Positions 33,268-45,484 of a DNA stretch of 64,000 nucleotides are shown here, piece after piece. The stretch is from Phanerodontia chrysosporium (taxonomy: Eukaryota > Basidiomycota > Agaricomycetes > Polyporales > Phanerochaetaceae): the NCBI GenBank assembly GCA_001910725.1, contig MJGA01000001.1, positions 868,001 to 932,000 of the forward strand, written 5' to 3'. How positions within the stretch are numbered: position 1 is the first letter of the stretch; each line of letters begins with the position of its first letter. Below the pieces are notes generated by a model, which saw only the letters and a list, made by a program, of their open reading frames with translations, did not search any database and was not told where the DNA came from. Position numbers and translations under genes: made by a program.

Positions 33268-36200
33268 GAAGTGGTTCGCTCTCGGGAATGAGGGGCGCGT
33301 GCGCTCCCCGACACTGGAGCCGATGTGACGTGTTACCGTCACAAAACGAGGCCCTTTTTCGCGCAGTTTCTCGCTTTTCACCAGCATTCGCACTGGTTAC
33401 GGTAGACGGTCTGCCACAACGCTCACTTTTAGCCGCGACGTTCCTAATTCTGTCCAGAAGCTGCCCAAATTCGCCATTCGGCGCTCGTGCGTTGCGGTCG
33501 CCGCACGCCGTTCCGCAGACGTTCACCGGTTTGGTATATCGTCGAAGACATCGAGGAGCTGCGAGATTCCGTTGGCTTGCTCGTTTATCAAGGTTTCAGT
33601 AAGAACAGTACCTTTCGAGTCCCGTAGCTCGACTCAGCCGTTTTTCCACGAGACCGCAAGCAGTCCACATGCAGCGGCGTGAGTGCGTCAATAGTATTGG
33701 ACGAATCCTTGACGACAGGTGCCGTATCCGTTAGACGAGTGGCGAAGGAAACGCTTGCTGCTCCACGAGACCAGCAGCATCAGCGCCGACGTGCTCGCCA
33801 GCGGAACTGGCTCACGCCTCGTGCTGGCGTGCGACTTGGTACGTGTATACTTTCCGACTTGCTGGCTGCATCGCGTTTGCATGTTGACAGAGGAACCAGC
33901 GGCGGCTTCGAGAAACACTGGAAGTTCCACGGACTCCCTGACGTCAAAACTTCCACCGTTCGCTTGGGACACGCGCAAACCTCGCGGCTCGCACACACGG
34001 CATCTCGGAAAATACGATATTTTTCTCGCCCTGCGCTGTCAGAATGCCGTCTCTTACGTTGGCGCAGAGTCCAGGCCTCCTCTGCGCTTGCAACGCTTAG
34101 CGTCGCGGGAGAGCGAATCCCTCGTACGTGCGGCCCTGCTGCGGTGCGGCTGGTCTTCGGGGCCTTTTGCCACCCCCGGACCCTACTATTATTCAACAGG
34201 GCCAGATTGCGTCGAATTACTCGCGGTGCGATCTCCTCAGGAAAACGGCTCTGCTAAAGCATGCTTACTGTAGGTCGCCGTCACCGTTCAGCCCGGACGG
34301 GGTCGTTCGACAGAGGAAGGTGCCTCCACTCTCGCGCGGGCTTCTGGCTCGGGTAGTGCGTTGGTAAAGCGCTACAGCCCCGCCCTCCACATGGATACAC
34401 GGGAATCTCCCTGTTTGCGCCTGCGAATCTCACTAGTGCGGTGAATTCTATGGAGGCGTCTGTAGGGGCACCCTTCCTATGCCCGCTGTGGCATCCTGGT
34501 ACGTATGCGCTACTGCCTGCGTGGATAATGCCATCGTGCGACGAGGGTCCACCCACAGGTGTTTAGCCATTCCTATTGCCTATTGGTGGCGTTTCTGAGA
34601 CCCACCTGCGGCAGAAGTCAGGGAGTTTCTCCAGCTTTGGGGGTGGCCTGACCGCGGAAGGCTCCATATGCGCCAAGGGAGCTCCCAAAGGTGCTAATGC
34701 AGCTGCGCCAAGGGAAAATTTCACTCCGAGGTACGTGAGGCCCGTCCGTGTGCGAGACAAGCGTCATCGCTGGAGGACGGTGCACACAGGCATACGTTTC
34801 ACCAGGTGATGCCAGCCGAAGGGAGGAGGGAGCGAGCCACGCCTCGGCAAAACCTGGGCGTGCGACCCGACGAGCCGTACCTTGCTGTGACAGGGCCGCA
34901 TCGTTTCGATAGAGTTTGGGACGGGCGTACGCTGGCGTGACGGAGGCGAATGCGTCAGGGCCGGACGCGGGCCTGGTGAGTTGCCACCCGCGGATTCTGG
35001 GAGCTTTGTGCCGCTGTGTTGGACGTCGGTCGAGATGGAGGAAGGGTGCCCTGCGGACGCTCTGTTGGGGTGGAGAAGGACGGGGACTGGCATGGGAAGG
35101 GTGCCAGTCAGCAGGGCCGGCAGGCAACTGCATTACCGCTGCTCTCCCAGCGCCACAACGTCACTGTATCAATGGCGCGAAAGGTTCTCGGCTGCAACCG
35201 CCGCGCTGTCAGAGCTGGCGAGAGCTTCGTGGCTATCTGCGAAGAACCGTCTGGGGCGAGTGTTCGTGTTTCAGGTTCGAGCTCAGTCGTCGCCGCCTCA
35301 ACGTTCCTGTCCACTGGGCAGCTGCGAGCCGCGCTGGGTCTCGAGACCAGGGTGCTCCATGGGAAGCACAAGCACCCAATCGCCAGCTGGACGAGATCTG
35401 AACAAGAAGCACAGCGCAAGGTACAGTCAAAGTTCGCCGGGCATAGACGGCGGCGACTTACGACATCTCGCTAGCACGCGTTCGCAGCGAAGCTTGACGA
35501 GGCGGTCTCGTGCGAGAGGGGCGCGCATATGGGCAGCCGACGATCTGTCCCTGTAAGCAAGGGAACCGTGTCCCCGTGTGCGCCGTCTGCTGTACCGCTT
35601 CGTCATCGCGCCTGGTGGCCCGCACAGCATCTTCATCAGCCATCCCGTCGCGCTGGACACCTTTTCTCTGTTGACTGACGAGCACCGCACAGCTCCCCCA
35701 ACATGCCGTGACGAGATGCTGATATCGTCGACGCCAGCCTCGGTCTCTGCGGACGGCGCTCGCCAGGCAGCCTCGTTGCTGGCGCGGTCGCCACCGCATG
35801 GTCGCGCGATGCTGTCCGCCACAGGACTGGCACGGCCACGTCACGGACGGCCGACGTGGGCGGCGGGGGGCCCCGCTGGCGCAAGAGACTGGGCCCGCGG
35901 GACGGGAATTCCGAGGCGCAGAGCGGGAGCACATGGCGTACGTGCCGCCGCGCACGGCCAGGCCCCAAACTCTGTCGGCCTGGGGATCGAGATGGCGCGC
36001 GCCCCGTCCTCGAGAGCTCGACGCTGCCGCCGGCACTGCTTTGGCGGCGGACTCGCCGGCCATGCCACGTTGATACCAACATCCGGCGCCTACCGCAGCG
36101 CGCGCGCGCGACGCTCCGAGCCCGAGGCTCGACCGTCCTCTCCTGCTTCCTTTCCGCCTGCCCGCGAGCCCTCGCGCACAGGCTCACGGTCGTGTTCTTT

Positions 36201-36700
36201 GATACAGGAACCTGTCCGTGGTGCACACATTGACCGGCTCGCACCGACGTATCAGGGCTGTCATACCAACTCGCTGATAAGCTGCACGCTTCTCGACTCT
36301 CCGCATGCACCAATTACACCGCGAGGACTGGAACCCACAGTGGTCAACCTAACTCTGCAGAACGTCGACTTCCCATCTCTCTCGGGCCTATCCCCGTGGC
36401 GTTATGGTTCATCATTTGTGAGTGCTCTCCATTACTTCCATGGCTTGGGCGAGTGCTCCAGGCCGGTACAGGTTCTCCCGCGAGTGCCCTAAAGCCATTG
36501 ATTGGTTTGAGTGTGCGCAAAGCCACATGACGAACAGACGCAGCGAACGTCCTACCGTGGCCTTGGGATCATGTCTCAGTGATTCATACCTCCTCATACT
36601 TCAATTTTCCGCGAGTATTCCCCACTTGCTAAAGCTCGCATCATCTAGACCTCCAGTTCACCAGTATAGGAACAGGGTGTTTGTCCTGTTCCATTGCAAA
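33268..36700. other. Gene-free interval, left part of the first desert
   Basis: No frame on either strand carries a recognisable domain, and none has the exon-intron pattern seen in the flanking genes. Open frames up to about 190 codons occur but are basic and low-complexity, as expected by chance in G+C-rich DNA. It starts with the divergent promoter of the TRP-like gene. Confidence 0.5.
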
Positions 36701-39700
36701 CATGAAACACCCAGATGCCTGATCGCCCAAGGTACAGAGAATGCATATCCCTCATCCTCATGAGAGCCGAGGCGGTGAGTTGTCTTCTGGAGTCACGAGG
36801 TGCAAGAGATTCCAAAGCGTTCTCCGGTCAAAGAGGGGACGTGTATACAGGCGAGCTGATTGGCATCTTCATAGCTGTGCCCGTGTACATCGTCCGTACC
36901 GCATTGACAGACTGCTTGATGACACCTCTCAAAGGCAACGTCCGCACAACGCCAGTGCCAGTCTATCCCTGCTGGCAACGCGCAAGTCGGCATCCAAGTG
37001 GCGTATCGCCGTTCACGACCGTCGCAGCGGTCGCTGGGGGGCAGCCCTCGCTCGGACTGATCGCTCTGGCGGATCACCCGTCGTGATCCCATCATGCCCT
37101 CGAGCCCCTCGCCCTCCTCGTCTCGCACGTATCAGCAGCCCCGAACACCGCGAAGCGTCACGTCGGGGCCTGCGCGACACGGGCCACCGCGCGCGGATCG
37201 GGGGCGGCTGCTCGAGACGCGCGCCGATGCACCCGTGTGCACGCGCGCGCGCCCCCGGCCTCCGCTCGCGAAATGACGGCCAAGCGGGGCGTGCGCGCAC
37301 ACGACACCGAGCCCAGGGCCGGCCGTGGCACATTCCCTTGGCGCGTTGTCGCGCAGCTGCGATGGCCCCGTCGGTGCAGAGCCGGCCACCAGCGCGAGTG
37401 GGGCCGCAGAGTTCCAGCACGTCCGACAGACGACGACGCGACCCAACGCCGACGGGCACCCCCCTTCGGACAAGCTTGGTTGTTCGTAACCCCGCGCACA
37501 GCCCCCACCACCAGCACGATAGCCTTCTGTGCGCGATGCACGCTGTCACGGTCGGAGATCTGGCGGCGGGTTGGGCTGCGTCACGAACGTTCTGGGGGGC
37601 CGGGTCTGTGTCACGCTGCCCCGGTCGAAACCGTTTCACGAAGGCCAACGGCGCGCCTGCTAGCCCCCAAGGACGGTGCACCAGGCGCGTGCAGGCCCCC
37701 CCTCGCCGGCCGCCGCAGCGCGAAATCTTCCGGGAGCGCGGTGGCGCCGTTTCGACATGCACGAAGGGGGCGCCCGCCGCCTCCGACGGCAGCCGCGCGC
37801 CCCCGCGAGGTGGGGCGTGTTCTGCCCCGCGGGGCGCAGCACGGGCTTCGCGTCCGCGGACGCTGCGGCGCACCATGGTCGAGCTACGCCCGCGCCGCTG
37901 CGGCGCGGACGCCGACCTCGACAGCGTCCGGCAGTGCACGCTGTGGCTTACCTGCACATGTGTTGTGCATGACCGGATGCGAGCTTGGCTGTGTTTCGAC
38001 GATGAGTCGGAACGAGGCAGAGGAAAAAAACAGACAGGACGAGGAAAATGCTGCTTGACTTCATCCTGGCAAGAAGACCCGTCTGAAGGAGGAGGCGCAT
38101 ATCGGGCGCACTTGGGCAGCAAGAAAGTTGGGATTTTTTTACCCGGGGCGCCCTGGGCGCGGGGGCATGTGTGTACGAAAAAGAAGGGCGGGTCAGGCGG
38201 GGGAGGGTTCTCGCCCACTTGGCGTATCGTGGTTCCCATGTCCATTCCATTTCACCGCCGTGCGCACACATTTGTTATCGTCAGCTCCTACTTCGACCGC
38301 AATTTGTTTTAACCGTCTATTCATACGCTCTGTTTGTGGGCCCTTGGGCGGGTGTGCCGGGGCGAGGGGAACCCTGTGCCTCAATCGCGCGCAGACGGGG
38401 GGCTGGAGCGAGCTGCTCCCCGTTGTGCGCACGCTTTCCCAGGGCGGTGGCACGTGCGCGTGCTCTCACGGCAAACGTAAGAGGCGAGCTGGCGCGCGCG
38501 CGCGCGCGTGCAGTAGTAAACCCGGGGTGCGTCCGCGGCAAAAAATGTGCCAGCTTGGGCTGCGTCTGCCTGCCGTGTTTGGTCGCATGCATGACGTTTT
38601 TTTCTTTGCTCAAGGCTGGCGCAACGCAGGAAAACGGGGCAGTGCGCAGCCCGTCGTTCGCGACGGAGGGGAGCCCGCTGCAGACGGAGGGTTCTGGGGA
38701 GCGTTGGCAGGCGGCACGCGGGCCGGCCGGAGGACGAGGGGAAGCAGGCCAGGAACGGGATGCGGCTCCGAGAAAGGCATGCGGGTGGACGGCGCTGGGG
38801 CGGCGCGACACCGCCCCCGGTGGTGGGTGCTCTGGCTCTGGTGCTTGGTGCCGTTTGTGGGTGCTCGCGATCCGGACGGAGGGCAGCGGGCGCGGATGAC
38901 GGAGGGACGGAGGCTTAATGAAACGGGTGAAACACGCAGTGCGGACGATAGATGGGCTCTGCGCGCTTCGCGGGAGCAAAGAATGGGAGGGCAAAGGCTA
39001 TTGTGGGTGGAGTGCATCTCGTTCAGAGTGCCTCGGCTGTGAGAGGATGCGTGCACTGCCCGCCCGGGAGGCGCTGCGTGCAAGCTGCTGGTGCTGGCTA
39101 TGCGTCATGACTCTGGTGTCGTATCTACGGGAGGCCGACGTGTGTGCACTGCGCCTGGCGTCGTCGTCGCCGGCGTATGTCGTGGCGGGCGGCATTCTCC
39201 GAGGGATCCTCGTCGAGGGCGCAGGATGACGGAGAACGACCAGAGGCACGATCTCGGTTCGGCATCCGCACGGCATGGCATCGCGTATCGTCCCGAAAAG
39301 GGAATCGAGGAGAAAAAGCAAGAGGATACGTAAAGGCGGGGTGTTCGCTGGGGAAGGGCCCGGGGCGGCCTTTCGCCTCGTCTGCGCTGTGCTCGGCCTG
39401 CGGCGTCGACGGAGGCGGCGGCTGCGGCGGCGGGGGCGGCCATCCGACTCGGTCGCGCAGGAGCTGTGACCGTGACGGACGGGCTTTTTTTTCCTCGTAC
39501 ACAACACACATGGGCGTGTTTGGCGTTGTTTGCGCCCCCCAGGACCCAGAGGTCTGGTATGGGCGGGAAGGGCGCTTGACGCGTTATGGCAGCCTAACCG
39601 GATCTGGCAGTGAGCACAGCCTGTGGGCTCGAATAAGGTTCAGCCCTCTGGCACCAACGGTCTGCGGGGTCCCGGGCAGGCTGGGACGCAGGGTGATTTT

Positions 39701-39826
39701 CCTTTCTGGGGTCGTGTTAACATGGACGGTACAAAATCCGGGAGAGGGACGTCCGCTGGGCCATCCGCCCGTACGCCCCGTCGTTAAACGAAGCCACGCT
39801 GTAGACCATCACCGACGCTTTCTGCT
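36701..39826. other. Gene-free, very G+C-rich interval upstream of the GATA factor
   Basis: Long frames overlap on both strands (523 codons at 36741-38312 on +, 410 codons at 37013-38245 on -). They are Arg/Ala/Pro-rich with no domain, so I read them as products of high G+C and few stops. The interval includes alternating CG tracts and directly precedes the GATA-factor gene; it may be its promoter, a long 5' leader, or hold a non-coding transcript. Confidence 0.45.
38492..38510 (+). repeat. Alternating CG dinucleotide tract
   Basis: About 17 bases of strict GC alternation followed by TG. Such purine-pyrimidine alternation can adopt Z-DNA. It is the longest such tract in the block before the GATA factor. 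Confidence 0.85.
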
Positions 39827-41436
39827 ATGGACTTCCAATTCGACCCATACGCTTCCTACTCCGACGCATCAACCCCCCGCACCCCTTCTCCCAGAACCTC
39901 CGTTTCTTCTGACGACGTCCACTACCCCTCGCCCGGCTTCAAGCCCGCCGTCGACGTCGCCGTCGCGCCCTCCATCTTCGAGCACAACGACGAGCACGGC
40001 ATCCCCCCAGAGCCCCACGCCATCAAGGCCGCCGCCTACATGCACTCCCAGCACTACAACAGCGCGTCCTACCCCCCGCCACCAGGCTCCCGCGGCTCCC
40101 TCCTCCAGGAGCTTTACGACAACGACATGCACGAACCCGACATGCCCCACGACATGTATTCTCACCCCGAACAGTCCCACTACGTCCACCACCACCCTCA
40201 CTCGCGCCACCAGGGCACCTGGCCTCTGCCGCCACAAACCGCCCACGCCGACCACCACCTCCCGCCCATGCGTCACGCACACGACATCATCCCCATGTCT
40301 CGTCGCGCGACCTTCCCCTATGTCCGTCACGACGGCCGCGACACGCTCCAATACCCCCCGCAGCCCTTCATGAGCGAGTCGCCGAGCCCATACGGCTCGC
40401 GTCCGGGGACCATGTACGGCGACCCGCTGCCCATGGACGCCCTCCACCACCCGATGGACGAGCCCTTTGCGCACAGCGTGCCTCTCTCCGCCTCTCCCCA
40501 CCAGCCCATGTACGACATCATCAAGACCGAGGACTCGCCCGTCATCGTGCCCTCGCAAACCGGCTACTGCAGACCACCCTCGGCGGGTATGCACGGTCTG
40601 CCGTGCCTCTCGCCCCACGCCGGCCTCCTCGTGCAGCACACCGACGACGCCGCGTCAAAAGAGACCCAGTACCTCCGCCGGAGGTGCTTCAACTGCCACA
40701 CGACCGAGCCGCCAAGCTGGCGCCGCTCGACGCTCAACCCCGGCAAGATCGTCTGCAACAAGTGCGGTCTCTACGAGCGCACGCACCTGCGTCCGCGTCC
40801 GCTGCGCTTCGACGAGCTCCGGGCAGGAAGCAAGACGAGGAAGCAGCCGAAGGCGGCGGCGGGCAGCCCGAAGGTCGGCAAGCTGACGCCGGTCGTGAAG
40901 AAGGAGTCGCGCGACAGCGCCGAGCCCCTGCAGCGCCGGTCATCGGTGTCTTCTTCGAACGGTTCGGCCCCGTCTATTGCTGGGGCGTCGAGTGACTGGG
41001 ACGATTCGGGTGAGTCTACCTCGCGCTGCGCTTTCGCTCGGAAGCTAATAGGTTGACAGTCTCTCTTGCATCGTCAGGCTCTGTTCCGAACTCGTCTTTC
41101 AACTCGCCCGCAGTCACAACGTTCCCGATACCCCGCGACTCCGCGTCGCAGTCGCCGCCGCGTGACGGCGGCATCCGCCTCCCGAACGCGCCTCTCTCGG
41201 ACATCGCGTCTCTCTCCAGCTCGCCAGAGCAGCGCCCTGCGAGTACTTCGGGTGCGTCTTCATCAACTGGGCGCACCGACCTTGCGGCTGACCGATGTTG
41301 ATTTCGTGAAGCCGAATCGCAGCCGCCGTCGATGCCGGAAGTTACTGGCTGGCAGAGTGTCCCGCTTTCTGATCTGGGCCCGTCCAAGTCCAAGTCTCGG
41401 AGCAACAGCCTGCGGAAAACGGTTGCAGCGGCGTAA
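39827..41436 (+). CDS. GATA-type zinc-finger transcription factor
   Basis: Predicted nuclear DNA-binding regulator of 499 residues in three exons. Exon 1 (39827-41009) has an N-terminal Tyr/Ser/Pro/His-rich region (residues 1-280, probably disordered). The single zinc finger follows at about residues 285-320: C-x2-C-x19-C-x2-C, with CFNCHTTEPPSWRRSTLNPG at the front and CNKCGLYERTHLRPRP at the back, and the conserved WRR. A basic stretch rich in Lys and Arg follows. Exon 2 (41060-41251) and exon 3 (41312-41436) encode a Ser/Pro-rich tail ending SNSLRKTVAAA; both introns join in phase 1. Stopping at 41301, in the second intron, would lose this end. Basidiomycete GATA factors act in nitrogen use, light response and fruiting; which applies here is unknown. 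It is isolated by gene-free DNA on both sides. Confidence 0.92.
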
Positions 41437-42120
41437 AGCGGACGCTTCGTCATGGCCTGGCAATACCCCCCTTCGCATTTTTCTTCTTCTTGAGTTGCTT
41501 TAGATCTTCGGGTTTCGTCGTTGCTGTTGCTCGTCCATTGGCCTCCCTCGGACCCGCGTTCGTCTGGGGCTGTCCGCTCGTTTCCGCATCGCGCCAACCG
41601 TACATGATGCATACTCCCCTCTCGTCCCCGACCCTTCCCGACTCGCGGCGGTTGTACCAGCATCCCTCAACTCTCACCCGGCATGTCTCCGGACAAGTCA
41701 TCGTCGACCAGCCGGCGTATTTATTCGTAAAACGCTCTACATCGGTCTGCGACGTGCGCCATCGCGAGGAACGCCACGCAAAATATATCCCCCAGTTGTA
41801 CTTCACTGCTCATGTTCAATGTATCCTCAGCAACGCAAGTATTTACCCCCACATCGTCGTGATTCCCCTTTCCTTTTTTCTTCTTCGATGCTGTTCATAA
41901 TTACTTATTTGACCCGCGAGGGTCTGGCTTTTTGTCTCGTTTGTTTATTGCTTGGGCTTGTTGTTCATCTGGCGATTCCCATCTCCTGCCATACCATTGT
42001 CCTTCGGACTCGCGCTATCTATTGGGTCTGTTCCTGTCTCTTGTCGCACAGTTTTTGCGTTGGCACAGAATCTTTCGCAATTGCATACCACCCGAACCTT
42101 TGTAATCGTAGTTTACCATC
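41437..42120. other. T-rich 3' flank of the GATA-factor gene
   Basis: Base composition drops in G+C after the stop codon, with T/C-rich runs near 41865-41890. This is likely 3' untranslated region and terminator. No coding signal. Confidence 0.5.
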
Positions 42121-42730
42121 TCAAATGAGAAATGAAATGAGGAACCCACTACGCGAGACTGCACGTGTGAAGGGAAGAAAAAAAAAGGTGGTCTGGTTTC
42201 GATGGAAGGATTCCTGTAACACTTACAAGGGACGGACGGGCCTGAGCGATAACGGGCGGTGGTTGTCAAGAGAGCCTTGTACTCCCGCACGCCGCTGTCT
42301 ACGCGCGGAGGAGGCCTTCCCAGCGCAGATGATAAATTCACGTCGAGGAAGTGAAGGGCGCGCGCGTGTATTGTATTGGGGAAGCGGGAGCAACAGAGTC
42401 CGAGGCGGCGGAGGGACTGGGGCCGCGAAGCTAGAATCCGCGACAAGTGCGAGGGAGAAACGGTTTGCGCGTGGGCATGGGCCTGGGAACGCGTTCGATT
42501 GCGAAGGGGGGCCCATACGTAACGTGTGAAAAGGAAACGCAGAAAACAGAGACACGCACGCACCAGGGCGAATGGTACGAGGCCCGCGCGGAGGGTGGGG
42601 GCCCAGCGCGGCAGCGGCAGGCGGCAGGCGGCAGCAGGCGCACGGCGTGTGCCAGCCGCCGGGCCCCCAGTTGCTGCCTGCACTCGAGCGAGCCCGCTCG
42701 CGCTCGTTTCCGACAGGCACGGGCTTCCTG

Positions 42731-42760
42731 CGCGCGTGCGTGCGTGCGTGCGTGTGTGTG
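42731..42760 (+). repeat. (CGTG)n-type tandem tract
   Basis: About 30 bases of CG, CGTG and GT units in strict alternation of pyrimidine and purine. Possible Z-forming DNA. Confidence 0.85.
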
Positions 42761-44686
42761 TTCGTTTCCTGGAGCACTGCGCTGCTGTGTGCGGCGAGGG
42801 CGGCGCTGGCCGCAGCGGGAGGGTGCTCGGAGCTTGGGGACGGCCGCGGACGCGCTTAGAGCGGCAGCAGGCTTGAGTCGAGAGAGAGAGCGTCGCGGGC
42901 GGGCGGTATTTCTGGGGTGCTCCCGTCCATCGGCAATTGCGCGAGCGCTGCAGCCCAAAGGGTGCGTGCACCGTGCAACGTGTGCCTCTCTCGATCGTCG
43001 CGTCCCGCGGCGAGGGGCAGCCTCAGCTTCGAACCCAGTCCTGGCGCCCGCGAGTCCTCGCCCGCCCCCGGTCGGGTCCTCTCCGAGGCGAGGCGTAGCG
43101 CCCGCAGCTCCCTCCCCCCGCCGCCGCCGCCGCCACCGCTGGCTGCTGCCTCCGTCGTGCCTAGCACTTAGCCTTTGCGGCAAAATGGGTTCGCGTCGTT
43201 TGTGCGGGCCCCCTGCCGGCCGGCCTCGCGGGTGCAATCCCCTCGCCTCTCTCCATGGCCCGTGCTCCAAGGGACGGCGCCGGCGTGCAACGAACGAACT
43301 CGCATCCACCCACCCACGCGCGCCTCCGCAGCTTTCGATGTTTTCTTCAATTGTCTCGCGCGCCCGCCGCACATTGCGTGACGCCGACGCCGCGTCCGCC
43401 AATTTCCCGGATGCCCCGCATGGGTGTATATGTATCCGCCCTCGCCGAGAGGCGCAAGCAACTCGATCGGGGCCTGCAATAATTCGCGGCAACCATACGC
43501 AATTTTTTTTGGCCTCTTTCGCCCCGGGCTCCCTCCGACGTAGCCCTTTTGTCTCAACAGCCCACGATCGCGCACGCACATCGCGAGACGCGCTCGGACG
43601 CGTGCTTGTCCAACGCGACACGGCCGTGCCCTGCACACGCCGTGGGCGAGCGAGGCAGTCCCGTGATCCACGGGAATGGAGTGCAGATGGCGCGGCCTGG
43701 CCTGGCGCACCCTCGTGGTCGGGCCAGCCAGCCCATGCTGACGACATACACCCGCCTGGTCACGGTCGCGTGGTCGGGCCAAGCACACGCCCGCGCTGCC
43801 CACCGTCCGGACCGCGCTGCCCCCCCCCCAGGACTAAAACTGATTTTGCAGGCCATCGCTCAGCCAGAACGCTGCCCGGCAGGGCGGCCTCCGTGCGCGT
43901 GCGCCCCGCTTTTTAGCACAAAATAACGGGGGTGAGACCCTGGCTGGATGTGCGCTCGGTGGTGGGCCCTGGTGGGCCTAAGGAATAACCGCGAGGCCTT
44001 ATCCCTGATCAGCTGAAACCTGCGAATTTCACACTACTCTCGTGTGCCGAGTCGTGCTGAGCAAGGCTGGGGCGGCGTGCTGCCTCGGGAGGTAGGCCGC
44101 TGGCGCGAGCAGCGACCGGCGCCCTCCGTGGTTGCAGAGAGTTTCCGCGTCCGCCGCCACGACGGACGGCTGATGCGCCGTGCAAGGGCTTTGTGGCACG
44201 CGATCTGGGTCCCTATTGGCGGCCAAGGTCATCAAGCATCCCCATCATGATTGATGCAGGCAGTCTATCTTCCTCGAGATGACGGGGGTGTGGCGGGAGG
44301 CGGTCGCTTGCGACCCCACGCCCCGACGCCCGGCGCTTCGTGCTCTCGCCATGGAGACGGCCCGGCGGGAGCTGGCACACGCTCGCTGTCTCACCGAGGC
44401 CCTCGCCTCGTCGCGGGTGCTAGAGCTTTCTCCGCGTGCTAGCTGTTCCTTGAACTTCTCGTCTCCCGCGCACCGCTCATCAGAGACAGAAGGCAAACCG
44501 GAATTCGCCCGCGGTCGTTCGCAGCATGCGTCACTCTCCCAAAAGGCTCACGGGTAACTGAACCCTGTCCCCCTGGAGTCGCGCGCGCAGAGAAGCATGA
44601 GCACTGTCGCCTACGAGCACGCTTGCGGACGCGGCAGCACGGAAGCTGTCAGGGGAGCCCCTGGAGCCACAGTGCCTTCCCCGCAC

Positions 44687-44700
44687 CGCGCGCGCGCGCG
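44687..44700 (+). repeat. Alternating CG tract
   Basis: Seven CG units in a row, in gene-free DNA. Confidence 0.8.
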
Positions 44701-44851
44701 GGCGCATGGTCCAAAATGTCGACCACAGCTCGCGCTGCTGCACGCAGAGTGAGAGACCCTATGCAGGCATCCTGCCCTGTGCCCGATGGCCCTGCACCCG
44801 ACGGGGCCATTTGCAAATGCTGTTATCTACACCGGTCTAGCGTCCGCCGCA

Positions 44852-44870
44852 TGCGCGCGCGCGCGCGCAC
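44852..44870 (+). repeat. Alternating CG tract
   Basis: A strict TG/CG/CA alternation of about 19 bases, 150 bases after the preceding tract. Confidence 0.8.
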
Positions 44871-45460
44871 GACACAAGAGAACGTGCTGGGCCGTGCGTC
44901 CATTCTGTCCAGAGCCGGCATGACGCGACCGCGGCGGGGTCATGTGGGAGCGCAGCCACGACAGCGGGCACTGAGACACAACACCCTGTGCGCACACTCG
45001 CCCCTTGCACGCCCCCCATATGACTCGCCGCCGCAACCGCGCCGCGCCCCCGGCGGACGGCGAGCCCGCAGTTTCTCCATGGGGCCACGAACCGCGGCGG
45101 TGGCGGTGTCGGCCGCACCGTTCTCCCGCGCGCCGTGCGCAGGACACCACCGTCGCCGCTAGCGAAACAAGGCTACTGAATTGCGTAACGACCAGGCAGC
45201 GTGGTGTTGCCCCCCTCCTGGCCCCGCCTGCTCCAACGCGCGCACAGGCGCAGTCCACATCGGGGCGTCGCCTTATCCGCTGCGTGTTGGTCGCCACGCG
45301 GGAGGAGTACGCCGGGCGCAACCTAGACTCGCGGTGCGAGGCTAGTAGCACAAACACGTCGCTTCACTTTGAGGCCGAGTAAGGCCTAGCACAGTGCCCT
45401 CTCCATGCCCTGTGTCTGCAGCGCAGTCATTTCCGCCCTCGTTGCGCCTTGTGCTGCGTC

Positions 45461-45484
45461 TGCATGCGCGCGCGCGCACACACA
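45461..45484 (+). repeat. Alternating CG/CA tract
   Basis: About 24 bases alternating purine and pyrimidine, CG units flanked by TG and CA units. Confidence 0.8.

Noticed and set aside
34340..34380. Sequence resembling a tRNA D-arm (TGGTAAAGCGC)
   Set aside because: No B box or complementary stem follows at the needed spacing.
36741..38312. Open frame of 523 codons on the + strand, overlapped by one of 410 codons on the - strand
   Set aside because: Arg/Pro/Ala-rich on both strands, no domain, no intron pattern, and in a very G+C-rich block where stops are rare.
39144..40373. 409-codon + frame overlapping the GATA factor start
   Set aside because: A shadow of the GATA-factor exon in another frame (Pro/Thr/Ser repeats) extended upstream by G+C-rich DNA.
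39869..40639. 256-codon minus-strand frame antisense to the GATA factor
   Set aside because: Val/Gly/Arg-rich complement of a codon-biased exon; no motif.
41053..41301. A stop at 41299-41301 as the end of the GATA factor
   Set aside because: It lies inside an intron (41252-41311); splicing gives a sensible in-frame C-terminal exon ending at 41436.
42431..43916. Open frames of 489 (+) and 438 (-) codons over the same DNA
   Set aside because: Same reasoning: both strands open, biased composition, no recognisable family, unlike the intron-rich genes nearby.
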